This document shows positions 1-10,492 of a stretch of DNA of 64,000 bases, piece by piece; the first letter of the stretch is position 1; each line of letters begins with the position of its first letter. Both the position numbers and the translations under genes were made by a program. The stretch lies in NCBI RefSeq assembly GCF_029867415.1, contig NW_026705398.1, forward strand, positions 558,001 to 622,000, written 5' to 3'. This DNA is from Vicia villosa. Taxonomy: Eukaryota; Streptophyta; Magnoliopsida; Fabales; Fabaceae. Under the pieces are notes generated by a model that was not told the origin of the DNA, ran no database searches, and saw only the letters and a program-made list of their open reading frames with translations.

Positions 1-206
1 CTACGACTTTAGCCACCGATTAGCTACGAAATTTGACGTTAGGGACCAATAGTTCAGAAGAAAAATTTTGAAGGGACGATTTCTTAAAGGAAAATTTTGG
101 AGGGACTAAAAACAAAATCTACAATATTTAGAGGGACGAAAAAGTTCATTAACCCAAAAATAAATATTTAACTAGCAGAAAACACACAAAATATTATCTG
201 GATAAT

Positions 207-494
207 TTAAACTACAGTACGACAGATAGTACGACATTTAATATTGACAGTACAAATATTACATAATATAATGAACAGTACGACAAATAAACGGTACATT
301 ATTTGAAAACAAAAGATACGACAAACTTTAAAAATGACGATTAAAAACCATGCTATAAATAACAGCATATAGATGATCGGGAGTGTAAGCAACCCAGGTC
401 CGCATTTTTCAGGACTATGCAGACAGAAAAAGGACATGATCACCACCAAGACGGTGATGACCATAAGAAAACACGTATCCATCCACTTCGCCAT
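207..494 (-). CDS. short hydrophobic ORF inside the Ogre A LTR (95 aa)
   Basis: I do not recognise this protein. It starts with ATG about 95 nt downstream of the LTR TATA box, so it could be the first ORF on the element's transcript. The predicted 95 aa protein has two strongly hydrophobic stretches, residues about 8-24 and about 35-56, like a signal anchor plus a membrane segment. A short polar linker with Cys and Pro (HSPEKCGPG) lies between them. The C-terminal third is Cys/Ile-rich and looks less constrained, so the true end could be earlier. It may equally be an untranslated leader that happens to be open. Confidence 0.3.
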   Translation of the reverse strand: MAKWMDTCFLMVITVLVVIMSFFCLHSPEKCGPGLLTLPIIYMLLFIAWFLIVIFKVCRIFCFQIMYRLFVVLFIILCNICTVNIKCRTICRTVV

Positions 495-587
495 TTTTGC
501 CGGGGAAGAATAGAAAATAAATATGAGGTAGAAATTTGAGAGATGAGTTGAAATTTGATGTGAGAATTTATGAAAAAAAATGAGAGG

Positions 588-595
588 TATTTATA
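588..595 (-). promoter_or_regulatory. TATA box of Ogre A LTR
   Basis: The minus strand reads CACTCTATAAATACCTCTCA here, a strong plant TATA box (TATAAATA). It lies about 560 bp into the LTR, and transcription is expected to start about 30 bp downstream (near 555-560). The first ATG downstream is at 494. Confidence 0.65.
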
Positions 596-1156
596 GAGTG
601 AAAAGAAGGATAGAGACGTTGAGGAATGAAGTGATTCCGTACAAAAAAGGAAAATTTGAGTGGTAGTAGGATTTGAAAGAAAGTGTATGGTAGGGTTTGA
701 AAAGAGAGATGTATAGAATAAAGTTAGGATTTGATTTTGAAAGAAAGAGATTTGAAAAGAAAGGAAAATATTTTGAAAATAATAGAATATAGTACCAAAA
801 ATTAGCGGGAAACAAAAGAACTAATAATAATTTACTCGTTACCAGTACAGTCTGAATCCCCGGACTTTGCGCCTGCAAAAATTTAATTCTGTACCAATTG
901 CGTCAGTACTATTTATCTGCAAATAAATCTCAAATAAACAGCATGTGTGAAGTGATAAACAGTACTTAGCGTTTGTGTAAGAATAAATTCAACAGCGAAC
1001 CAAAATACTGTATAAGAAAAATTCTAAAAACCGAGTATTCATAAAATCAGGATATTTATGAAATAAAATCCAAGATTATATGAAACTCCCAATTTTTAGA
1101 CAGAAGTATGTTGTCTTCTTCTTGAAAAAGATGCGGGCAAATTTTGGGGTATAACA

Positions 1157-3089
1157 GTTGCCCCTATTCAATCTTCTTAAACCTAAAGAGACTGATTGGA
1201 ATCTGAAGGTAGAAGATGATTGAATATTTAAATGCCCTGAAAATTTGCACTTACCTCCACCGAAGTGATGTTGGAAATTGCATTTGAGTGTTGTCTGAGA
1301 AATGTTGTTGGCAGATCAAAACATTACCTGAGATGGGCTTTCAGATGCCATCTGGCAAATGTGTTGATGGTTTATTCATCATAATGAATCCATTGATTAT
1401 ATCTTGATGAAGGATTTGAAAACCTCTGCGTTGACCGTTTCGGAACCGTCCGAGGTTACCGTTTTAAGTCTGGGAGGCTGATCGTTACGGAACTGTCCAA
1501 AGTTTTTCCGCTTTAGATTTTGAAAGTTGATCTTATGAGGAACCGTCTGAGGTATCGACTTAGATCTGAAAGTAGATCATTAAGGAACCGTCCGAGGTAT
1601 CGGCTTTAGATCTTTGAAGGTTGATCATGAAGGAACCGTCCAAGGTATCGACTTAGATCTGAAGGTAAATCATTTAAGGAACCGTCCAAGGTATCGACTT
1701 AGATCTGAAGGTAGATCATCTAGGAACCGTCCGAGGTATCGACTTAGATCTTTGTTGCTTGTTTTTTAGCTGATAGGTGATTTGAAAAGAGAGATCCCTT
1801 CAGAATGAATCTTTGGTTTGATTATTTCTGAGAGGAATATTCGTCTGAATAGAATCCAGGGGAACACTGCATGTGATTGAGAACAACTTTTCTGAGGATA
1901 TTCGTCCACCTGAAAAAAAATCAAGTTAGTGACATGCAATGTTATGATGCATGTAATGTATATGTTGAGATTCTCAAACTAAATGAGAACCGTGCATGTT
2001 ATGTATGCGTTTGTCATGAAACATTATATGCTATGTATGAATATGCGTATGATGTATGACTTATGCAATTTAAAGCGTATCAAACTTCTGGTTGGGAAAA
2101 TAAATCCCTGCTTGCTATTTGGAAACGAAGGCATTATGATTGTTGATGATCTTTGCTATCTTGTTCGAGTACACTCAGCTGGGGAAATTCCTCACAGGCC
2201 AGAGTACTCTGTTGAGGGATCTTTGACTACCGCTTTGGGATGAAGGTAATTTGAAAGTTATGATTTTGATGCCCTTTGAGTGGGAATAAGAAGTATGCGT
2301 AATCCTCCGATGCACTATTTGACCAAGCCTCGGTGTGGGGACCACACCTTCTGGGGGTAGTGATCTTGAACAGCCCTGCTGGGGAATAAGATTTCTCGAA
2401 TCACTTTGTTAGAGAGAAAAATCTCATTGAGGAATTTGCTGAGAAATGCATCTCTGTTAGGGAACTTTTCTTCAGATGCTGGTTTCGGGATGATGTCCAA
2501 ATGATTGGGACATTACCTGAATGCTATTCCTGTTTTTTCTTATAAACATCAGTCATATGCATATGTTCATTCAAAATTATCATTGGGACGTTTATGTATT
2601 CAAAACAGAAAAAGTGAAAACATTGATTTTGAGCATGAGCTGTATTGATTTTGAAAGAGAGCCATAATAGGCTGATTAGTACAAGGAGACAAAAATCCTA
2701 GTAGTAGGAAATTGTCATAAAACTTTGAAAAGTACTTATAAAGAGAAATAGCTATGTGGAAACAATCCAGTCAAGTTTCAACTCTGCTATTGCCAATCTG
2801 TCTTCGAGCATCTCATCCCTCACTTGTTGGAAGAAAGTAATTGGACTGATTGGTGCCTTTGATGTGTTGAACCTTGAAGGTGAGTAGGTAGCCAAGCGGG
2901 ACATAGTCATACGCTTTATTCCCTAACTTTTGCCTACACTGCCTTTTCAGGTTTTCAGCCTACCGGGATAATATTTATATTTTAGTCTCTAACTTTTGCC
3001 TGGATCGCCCTTTCAGGTTTTCAATCCACCGAGACGCTCATTTTTTGCCTAAGTCGCCCTTTCAGGTTTTCAACTTAGCGAGCTTTTCT
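1157..3089 (-). other. Ogre A 3' UTR with polypurine tract
   Basis: About 1.9 kb of non-coding sequence lies between the integrase end and the 3' LTR. It holds the PPT next to the LTR, a tandem array (1441-1760), and near 2900-3085 several units of the type 'tcgccctttcaggttttcaa' separated by 'gcctaactttt'-like spacers. The last motif recurs in Ogre B at 35840-36005, so it is a family trait. I see no gene; small ORFs here lack coding character. Confidence 0.7.
1441..1760. repeat. tandem array in Ogre A 3' UTR (about 45-50 bp unit, 7 copies)
   Basis: Units begin with (A/C)GGAAC(C/T)GTC at about 1441, 1488, 1538, 1583, 1631, 1677 and 1722. Each has the plan GGAACCGTCCGAGGTATCG, then acttagatctgaaggt, then agatcat. 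Left units are more diverged than right ones. Arrays in 3' UTRs of Tat/Ogre elements are a documented source of plant satellites. Confidence 0.85.
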
Positions 3090-4957
3090 TTAAGCGAAGT
3101 ATTTCTTGACTATGTCCGCATTTACAGGGTGTGGGAAATCCTCGCCATCCATAGTGGTAAGCAACATGGCTCCGCCGGAGAATACTTTCTTGATTACAAA
3201 CGGTCCCTCATAAGTGGGAGTCCACTTGCCCCTGGGGTCACCTTGTGGTAAGATGATGCGTTGACCACCAAATCACCGGTTTGGTATGCCTGACTTTTGA
3301 CTTTCTTGTTGAAGGCTTTGATCATACGCTTCTGGTACAACTGACCATGACAAATAGCTGCGAGCCTCTTCTCATCAATGAAGTTTATCTGGACCAATCG
3401 AGTCTGAATCCAATCGTCTTCATCTAGATCGGCTTCTTTCATAATCCTTAGGGAAGGAATCTGAATTTCAATTGGAAGAACTGCCTCCATACCATAGACT
3501 AAGGAAAATGGAGTTGCCCCTGTTGAAGTATGCGCTGATGTGCGATAACCATGAAGAGAAAAGGGTAACATCTCATGCCAGTCTTTGTAGGTTACTGTCA
3601 TCTTTTGTATGATCTTCTTGATGTTTTTGTTGGCAGCTTCTACGGCGCCATTCATTTTTGGTCGATATGGAGAGGAATTATGATGTTTGATCTTGAGCTG
3701 TGTGCATAGTTCAGTAATCATTTTGTTGTTTAAATTTGTGCCATTGTCTGTGATGATCCTTTCAGGGATGCCATACCGACAAATGAGATTGTGCTTGATA
3801 AACCGGGCCACAACATTCTTGGTGACTGAAGCAAACGAAGCTGCCTCTACCCATTTTGTGAAGTAGTCAATAGCGACCAGGATAAAACGATGTCCGTTGG
3901 AGGAATTAGGCTTGATTTCTCCAATCATATCAATACCCCACATTGCAAAAGGCCAAGGAGCCGCCAGGACGTTTAACGGGACTGGAGGTACATGTACTTT
4001 GTCGGCATATATCTGGCATTTATGACAAGTTCTGGAGTGACGATGGCAGTCTGTCTCCATGGTAGACCAGTAATAACATGCTCTTAAGATCTTTTTAGCC
4101 ATTGTATGTCCACTTGAATGAGTACCAAAGGCACCATCGTGCATGTCTTCCATAATCTGTTCTGCTTCCTTCTTGTTTACACAACGAAGCAAAGTCAAGT
4201 CATGGTTGCGTTTGTACAGGATTCCATTACTTAGAAATAATTTAGCAGCAAATCTTCTCAGAAACTTTCTATCGTTAATGGATTCCCCTTCAGGATACTC
4301 CTGAGCTTCGAGATATCTTTTTAATTCATAGAACCATGGTTTTTCTTCCATTCCTTCAGTGTTAATCTCATTGCAATAGGCTAGTTCATCCTGTCTGTAA
4401 ATGGTGATCATTGGCGCCTCATTGTCCCACCTGACTTTGAACATAGACGACATGGTAGCTAAGGCGTCAGCCAGTTGATTTTCTTCTCGCGGGATATGTT
4501 CAAAAGTGATTTCTTCAAAATAAGGAATCAAACTCAGTACATATTCTTTGTATGGAATTAGATTCGGGTGCTTCGTGTCCCATTCCTCTTTGACTTGATA
4601 AATTACAAGGGCAGAGTCTCCGTAGACCTCCAGGAATTTGATTCTCAGATCGATTGCAGCTTTGAGACCCAGAATACATGCTTCATACTCGGCTATATTG
4701 TTAGTGCAGTTGAAGCATAATCTGGCAGTGAATGGTGTATGTCCTCCTGTAGGAGAAATGATCACTGCTCCGATGCCATTGCCAAGTGCATTAGAAGCTC
4801 CATCAAAAACCATAGTCCACCGGGATCTTGGCTCGGGTCCTTCCTTCAGTCCTAGTTGTTTGTCGTCAGTAACTAGCATAATGTCTTCATCCGGGAAGTC
4901 AAAGTTCAATGCTTGATAATCATCCACTGCTTGATGAGCCATATGATCAGCTACCAC
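3090..4957 (-). pseudogene. Ogre A pol, part 2: archaeal-type RNase H and integrase
   Basis: The frame opens at 4957 directly after the RT part and reads the extra (archaeal-type) RNase H of Tat elements (WTMVFDGASNALGNGIGA, NIAEYEACILGLKAAIDL, YGDSALVIYQ). The integrase follows: zinc finger with CHKCQIYAD, then catalytic stretches WGIDMIGEI, ITDNGTNLNN and MNGAVEAANKNIKK for D, D and E. A one-base deletion near 3261, after GDLVV, shifts the frame; the open frame then ends at 3194. The expected C-terminus continues in another frame to KKYFA and a stop at 3090-3092. The enzyme would integrate the cDNA copy, but with this frameshift and the upstream stop the gene is dead. Confidence 0.85.
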
Positions 4958-5881
4958 ACTTCCTTTGATAAGATATTAGATTGCATGCTCCTTCCGGCCA
5001 GACTCGTCATGTTGCCCCAGTACACACCCCATTGAATATTCTAACACAGTTAGGTACATTATCAGAGGTCTTCCTTCCACTGGTGGTAACAAGATTGGCA
5101 GTTTTTGAAGATATTCTTTGATCTTATCAAAAGCTAATTGACATTTGTCATTCCATCTTTCCGCTTGATCTTTCTTCAACAGTTTGAAGATCGACACACA
5201 AGTAGTAGTCATATGGGCAATAAATCTGGCTATGTAATTCAGACGTCCCAAGAATCCTCTGACTTGTTTCTCGGTACGGGGTATGGGCATTTCTTGAATG
5301 GCTTTGACCTTGGCAGGATCAACTTCAATACCTTTGCTACTGACAATGAAACCTAAGAGTTTACCGGATCTTACTCCAAAGGTACACTTGTTCGGATTCA
5401 GTCGTAACCTGTACTTCTTGAGTCTGTCAAACAGCTTGTGCAGATGACCCAGATGTTCTTCTTCGGTGTTGGACTTTGCAATCATATCATCGACATAAAC
5501 CTCTATTTCCTGATGAATCATATCATGGAACAGAGCTACCATTGCACGCTGATACGTTGCTCCTGCATTCTTTAAACCAAAGGGCATTACTTTGTAACAA
5601 AAGGTTCCCCAGGGTGTTGTGAAGGTTGTTTTTTCCATGTCTTCGGGTGCCATCTTGATTTGATTGTACCCTGAGAATCCATCCATAAAGGAGAATACCT
5701 TGCATTGTGCAGTATTGTCGACCAGTACATCGATGTGAGGTAAAGGGAAATCATCTTTGGGGCTTGCCCGATTCAGATCTCTGTAGTCTACACACATTCT
5801 GACTTTCCCGTCTTTTTTAGGCACAGGCACGATATTAGCTATCCAAGGAGGATAACTCACAACTTTGATCGCGACTTTACG
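4958..5881 (-). pseudogene. Ogre A pol, part 1: reverse transcriptase (5' truncated)
   Basis: Gypsy-type RT with the motifs VPVPKKDGKVRMCVDYRDLN, FSFMDGFSGYNQIKMAP, PFGLKNAGATYQR and the catalytic YVDD (5486-5497). The open frame continues upstream of the first start codon to 5881, where an Athila LTR begins. The N-terminal RT region, protease, gag and ORF1 are therefore not in the window. A TAA at 4976-4978 stops the frame after KEHAI. Beyond it the same frame runs into the aRNase H, but the conventional gypsy RNase H (about 78 residues in Ogre B) is missing, as if deleted in frame. Confidence 0.85.
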
Positions 5882-6172
5882 TGTCTATTAATCTGATGAC
5901 TGCAAGTGCACAGTCGTGTCGTGTAGTTTTAAAAGATATCGAATCCACAGGGACTATGAATCGATCTACCGTTATCTAAGGTTACTATGTAAAGCTAAGG
6001 CTACTAATATTTTGATTGTTCCTAAGGGAAAGTGATTGTGAATAATAAGAAATATAATAATAGACGGATATCAGTATGTATTTCGTTTAACTTTAGGCGA
6101 TCCGAAGGTCCATTGGCTAATGCATAATTCGATTAAAAATCTTTATTAATTCAATTGATTAAAAGTCCTCCT

Positions 6173-6565
6173 CTCAAACTTTCGCTCTGTTGATTTAGAC
6201 TACTATCCTAACTCGTAATGTACGCTTTCGCCATCCCATTAGATTTTAGAAAAGCTTTTTGGAAACAATGTAATTAATAAAATGCTTGTTTTATGAAGTT
6301 GTTATCTATTTAAATCTCCTAATCTCAAACTTTCGCTCTGTTGACTCGGAACATGCTAATATCCCTAACGTACGCTTTCGCCATCCCGCTCGGGTGTAAA
6401 AACATTTTTTGAAAATAAATAAGTCCTAATTAGTTTTAATACGCTTTCGCCATCCTTAAAACTAATGTCCTATGTCCACTATCCAGTTAAAGATCTCAAA
6501 CTTTCGCTCTATTGATTTTAACCTTTGACCGTCTTAAACCCTCAAACTTTCGCTCTATTGGTTTT
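6173..6565. repeat. two alternating short motifs in the Athila LTR (transcribed part)
   Basis: Motif 1, CTCAAACTTTCGCTCTGTTG (or CTATTG), occurs near 6173, 6326, 6487 and 6541. Motif 2, TACGCTTTCGCCATCC, occurs near 6221, 6371 and 6441. Both share the core CTTTCGC, which reads GCGAAAG on the element's sense strand. They lie downstream of the TATA box, in R/U5. Confidence 0.75.
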
Positions 6566-7100
6566 AAGACTTACTAATTAAATTAGACATACAAACCAAA
6601 AACAAGTGATAATTAATAAAACATAATTAAGCCAATTTATTTCGGATCCCACAGTTAACTTACTTTACATACCGATATCTTAGTAAATTAGCCAGACATA
6701 TTAATACAGTTAAGCATGGATAAATTAATTTGGCTTATAATAAAAGGCATGTTAAATGGCATATAATATATCATGCAATAATAATATAAATAAAAGCGGT
6801 AAATAATAAACCTGAATAAAATAAATTGCGATTGAATCTTGAAGTATCGAACTTCCACCACAGGTTGGCTGGGTGTTCTTTGGAATTAAACGGACAGAAA
6901 TTAAAACAAGGAAAATAAAACGATAAATCTAACGTAAGACTAGATTTATAAAAGGTTCACAACAATTTCCGGTGTAGAAATTGTTATGAGAAAATAAGAC
7001 TGTTTAAATGAAAGCAGGAAGCAAATAGCAATCGCGGAACAATTTCGGCAGCACTTCGTTATCAGGAAATCGGACCCACTTGAACTGAAGTAGCAGCCTC

Positions 7101-7108
7101 TATTTATA
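7101..7108 (-). promoter_or_regulatory. TATA box of the Athila-like LTR
   Basis: The minus strand reads GCCTATAAATAGAGGCTGC, about 505 bp into the LTR, so U3 is roughly 7613-7075. The palindrome cluster at 7164-7309 lies directly upstream, in promoter-proximal U3. Confidence 0.65.
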
Positions 7109-7163
7109 GGCGAGGGACTGTAGTTGGAATGCGTGAAAGTAGGAACTTCTCAGACTGGGGCTT

Positions 7164-7309
7164 GGAGACGCACGTCTCCACTTCTTTAGGGAGACTCAGC
7201 ACATGACTTGAGACGTGCGTCTCAAGTGGAGAAAAATATAGGAAGAGCTGGAGACGGGCGTCTCCACTTTGGTGACGTGGCATAGAGACGTTGGAGACGT
7301 GCGTCTCCA
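7164..7309. repeat. four 16-bp palindromes GGAGACGnnCGTCTCC in Athila U3
   Basis: Perfect or near-perfect palindromes lie at 7164-7179, 7208-7225, 7250-7265 and 7292-7309. Their centres are about 45, 41 and 43 bp apart, close to four helical turns. They sit just upstream of the LTR TATA box on the minus strand. Three more copies are in the internal region at 10381-10492. Confidence 0.85.
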
Positions 7310-7613
7310 CGTGCTGGAATGATTTGGGCCACGCGCAATTGGCTTCTTCGTGGGCTGGTCTGTCTCTTTGGGCATTTGGGCCTTATTTGCACCTCTTTTT
7401 CACTTCAGCACCCCTTTTTCATCTTTTATTCATAAATATTGGTCATTTTAGCTCCATTTCTTTTCCTTTTCACAAATAGTCTCAATAAGAGAGTAAAACC
7501 TGAAACAAAGCAAATACTCGCATAATATCATAATAAATCAATATAATAAACGAAAAATGCTATAAATATCTACGGATTTCAAGCTAAATATACGATATAA
7601 AATCGTGTTATCA

Positions 7614-8658
7614 AATTCCCCCAGACTTGAACCTTTGCTTGTCCTCAAGCAAAATAATAAGATAAAGATAGGAGGACAGCGAAATGAAATACGCTTCCAC
7701 CACGTCGTTCGGTCATACTCAGCTATAGAGTGTTCTTGTTTGAAAATAATGTTGCAGATCCTAGCAATAAACTTATAGTACCGACACTAGACAACTCCCA
7801 GCATGCATACCAATCCCAATCATGCCATTATAGCTTGACCTTGACTCGTCATCATGTTTTACCCTTTTCATTCGCGTGCAATCACATTAAGCCCATTATC
7901 TTGACACACACATAGCAGAGTAGTCGGTTAGTGACTATGATCCTTCATATGGAGTTCTGGCACATTTATGTGGTTTACTCCTTAGCGCTCATTTGTATAT
8001 TGTGGGGAATCGGACAATAGTCCTTCCTACCAAGTTCAGTACCAGATATCTTCTGAACCAATCAACAATGAGTTTTTAAATCCTTTGTATTTGAGATTTG
8101 TGACCGTTAGGTTAAATGATCTTGTGAGGATCACCTTACTTAGTAGGCACATTTCTTATTAGCGGTTAAGCACATAATTATTATTATAAGGATCATACAC
8201 TTATATTCATCGACTCTCTGCGTAGTTGGTATCTAAGACGGCGCCGACTGCTAGAATAAACTACTAAGGGTTATTTCAGAAATTAAAGTCGATGGTTTTG
8301 GTATAAAGGGTATTCAAATCGGTTACGCATACTTGGGGGTTTTAGAGTGTTGGGATAATAAGGGTATTGTCTTGAATCTTTTATGCGTTAAGTATTTGAG
8401 TAGCTTCGTATTTCTTGAACGTGTGGGGTTATGCGTTTATCGTTTTGGAGCAAAAATTTTGTTATGGCTCAAGAAAATGGAAGAAATTGTAATAGCCACG
8501 GAATTATACATATAAGACTTGAAATTCCATAAATATTCTTTATTGAATTAGAAAAGAAACATTACAAGGAAGGGAAATAAACTGAAAGGAAATAAAAATA
8601 AAGCAAGTAATACGACTCCCCCAGACTTAAATGATGCAGTGTCCTCAATGCATGTGAA
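7614..8658 (-). other. Athila-like 3' UTR with polypurine tract
   Basis: The segment between the end of the last ORF and the 3' LTR. The PPT (GTCTGGGGGAATT on the minus strand) abuts the LTR at 7614. A second similar purine tract (AAGTCTGGGGGAGTCG) lies at about 8617-8632, just after the last ORF. I see no gene in the rest. Confidence 0.7.
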
Positions 8659-10020
8659 CTACTCCTCAGTGTTGCGGTTGCGGAAACTGCTTGCGCCTCT
8701 TGTACGAACACGGCGACGTCTATCAGTAGGAGAGCCATTTACACGAATGTTAAGATCATGCAATTTTGTAGCAATTTCGGTGTATTGACCTTCGTTCCTA
8801 ATAGTGTAGTCACGGTGCTCTTGTTGCATCTCTCGAATAAGCCTTAGTGTTTCGCTTTGATTTGTCTGCATAGCTTGAAAAAGTTGGTCTTGGCGTTGAA
8901 TAGCAGCATACATGGCATCAAGAGTGATAGGCGGAGGGTTGTTTGGAGGAGGTTGGTTGACATCAGCTTGTTCTTGGTTGAGTTCTTCTTCCATTACATC
9001 CACAGGTTCATTAGGATGTTCAGGTTGGTTATCTTGAGGATTATCATTAATGAGCCTCCAACGTTGAACATAACGGATGTTGATTCGCTCTGGGCATGGC
9101 AGGACGACATAAGGAATCAGAACTTTGTTGACGACCAAAGTGTAGTGGCCATCATGACGGGGTGAAACCAAGTGAGAGTCACGACAGTAAGTGAGATCGA
9201 GGGATTGAGCAGGCATCATGAGATGAGAGAGGGAGATGAGGTCATCACTAAGACCTAAGGCACAGGCCAAGGAAGTAATAATTCCGCCAAACAAGAAGGG
9301 GTTTGTAGCGGGGGCGTTGATGCAGCCTTGGATGTGTTGGAGCATAAAAGGTGCGGCATTGAAACGGATATTGTTTAGCGCACAGTATAAGAAAAATAAT
9401 TCATTTTGGTTTACCTTGTGGTTGTTGGATCTTGCAAAAATAGTGTGCCCCAAAACACGTTGAAAATAACGTATAGCGGGGTTTTGAATATGAGAAGCAT
9501 GTAGAGTCCTCCAACCGGTAGGGATTTCGCCAGTAAGATTAAACCAAAATTCGAAAGCAAGTTCTTCCCAAGATCGGCCATCGAGTTCTTGAAAGATTGT
9601 GCGGAGAGCATTTGGTGCATTATTAAAATGCAAGTACGTAGCCACTACTTCTTGATCCAGAGTAAATTCACGGTTAAACATCCGAAATTGGATGGTACCG
9701 GTTAAAAGTGATTGATCAGAAGAAGTGTCGTAATTAAAAGAGCTCAAGAACTCTAAGACGAGCGGCTCATAAGTTGGTACGGGTTCGGTACAGAGATGAT
9801 GTAGGCTAGATTTTGTGAGCAAACGGGTGACACCATCTATGAGACCCAGAGTTTCTAGACATTCGATGTTCACAAATTTCGTGGGAACAACCGAACGTTA
9901 ATAGAATGCGAGGTATTTGGTTCTTTGAGCATCGTTGTCATCCTCTCGAAAGATAATATTTGAAAGGTTAGGAGGTGGCCTCTCAGGACGCACACTACGG
10001 ATGATTGAACGTGGAGGCAT
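8659..10020 (-). pseudogene. ATHILA-type ORF, distal copy (about 453 codons, one nonsense codon)
   Basis: Protein of the ATHILA ORF type found in Athila elements, of unknown function. The frame starts at an ATG at 10020 (MPPRSIIRS) and is broken by a single in-frame TAA at codon 41 (9898-9900). It then runs open to 8659. The middle carries LVLEFLSSFNY and IQNPAIRYFQRVLGHTIFAR. The last 150 residues are polar: a Pro/Asn-rich linker, a Gln/Glu-rich segment likely to be a coiled coil, and an Arg-rich tail (DRRRRVRTRG). A TATA box 90 nt upstream suggests separate transcription. It is a diverged paralogue of the ORF at 10812-12191. The TAA fits a CAA to TAA change. Confidence 0.75.
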
Positions 10021-10108
10021 GATGTGTTTGGAAAGAAAAATAGTATGGAGAGTAGAAGAGTAGAAAATGGTTTGGAGGTTGTGAAGAAGAAGAGTGGTGG
10101 TGGTGTGG

Positions 10109-10115
10109 TTTTATA
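10109..10115 (-). promoter_or_regulatory. candidate internal TATA box for the distal ATHILA-type ORF
   Basis: The minus strand reads CACTATAAAACCACACC. It lies about 90 nt upstream of the ATG at 10020. The stretch between is rich in CTTCTT and ACC repeats, like a plant 5' leader. This is inside the element, not in its LTR. Confidence 0.45.
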
Positions 10116-10380
10116 GTGAGGTTTGAAAATGGTGTGGTTAATGTAGAATTAAAATGGAGTTATGGTGGTGTTTGAAGTTTGAATGGAATGGAGAAATGGG
10201 AAATGATGTAGAGTTAAAGAGGTGAATGATGGAGGATGAATGAGGTTTATGGTGTTTAAATGGAAGAAATAATGGGGAGAATGAAGAATATTGAATGATG
10301 AATTTTGAAATTCAAAATTCAAAATTCAAAAAGGGAGTAAAGATGCTTCTGCATGGTCAAATGCATACTGCTGCCCTTGG

Positions 10381-10492
10381 GAGACGCGCGTCTCATGCAG
10401 TCAGTCTGCTGGGGGACAGGGTATGAAGACGGGCGTCTCCTGTCCTTTGCATGCAGAGTTCTGGTCCCACAGAGTTGGAGACGTGCGTCTCC
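10381..10492. repeat. three GAGACGnnCGTCTC palindromes inside the Athila-like element
   Basis: Copies at 10381-10394, about 10425-10440 and 10477-10492, centres about 45 and 52 bp apart. Same consensus as the four copies in the LTR, but next to the spacer and promoter of the distal ORF. Confidence 0.8.

Larger units (their letters stand above)
1..1156 (-). mobile_element. Ogre element A: 3' LTR (partial, cut by window edge)
   Basis: Read on the minus strand, the LTR begins at 1156 with TGTTATACCCCAAAATTTGC, a typical start of Fabeae Ogre LTRs. Just upstream on that strand (1157-1176) lies a purine-rich tract ending in AATAGGGGCAAC, which fits a polypurine tract. The LTR runs off the left edge, so its far end and target-site duplication are not visible. 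It holds a TATA box (588-595) and a short hydrophobic ORF downstream of it. Assignment as the 3' LTR follows from the order integrase, 3' UTR, PPT, LTR on the minus strand. Confidence 0.8.
5882..7613 (-). mobile_element. Athila-like 3' LTR (1,732 bp)
   Basis: On the minus strand it starts at 7613 with TGATAACACGATTTTATATC and ends at 5882 with AATAGACA, giving TG...CA ends. The sequence GGTTCAAGTCTGGGGGAATT lies immediately upstream on the same strand (7614-7633) and is a good polypurine tract. A TATA box lies at 7101-7108. The LTR contains a palindrome cluster (7164-7309) and alternating short motifs (6173-6565). If 5882 is the exact edge, the target-site copy is TTACG (5877-5881); the partner copy is not present. 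Confidence 0.85.
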
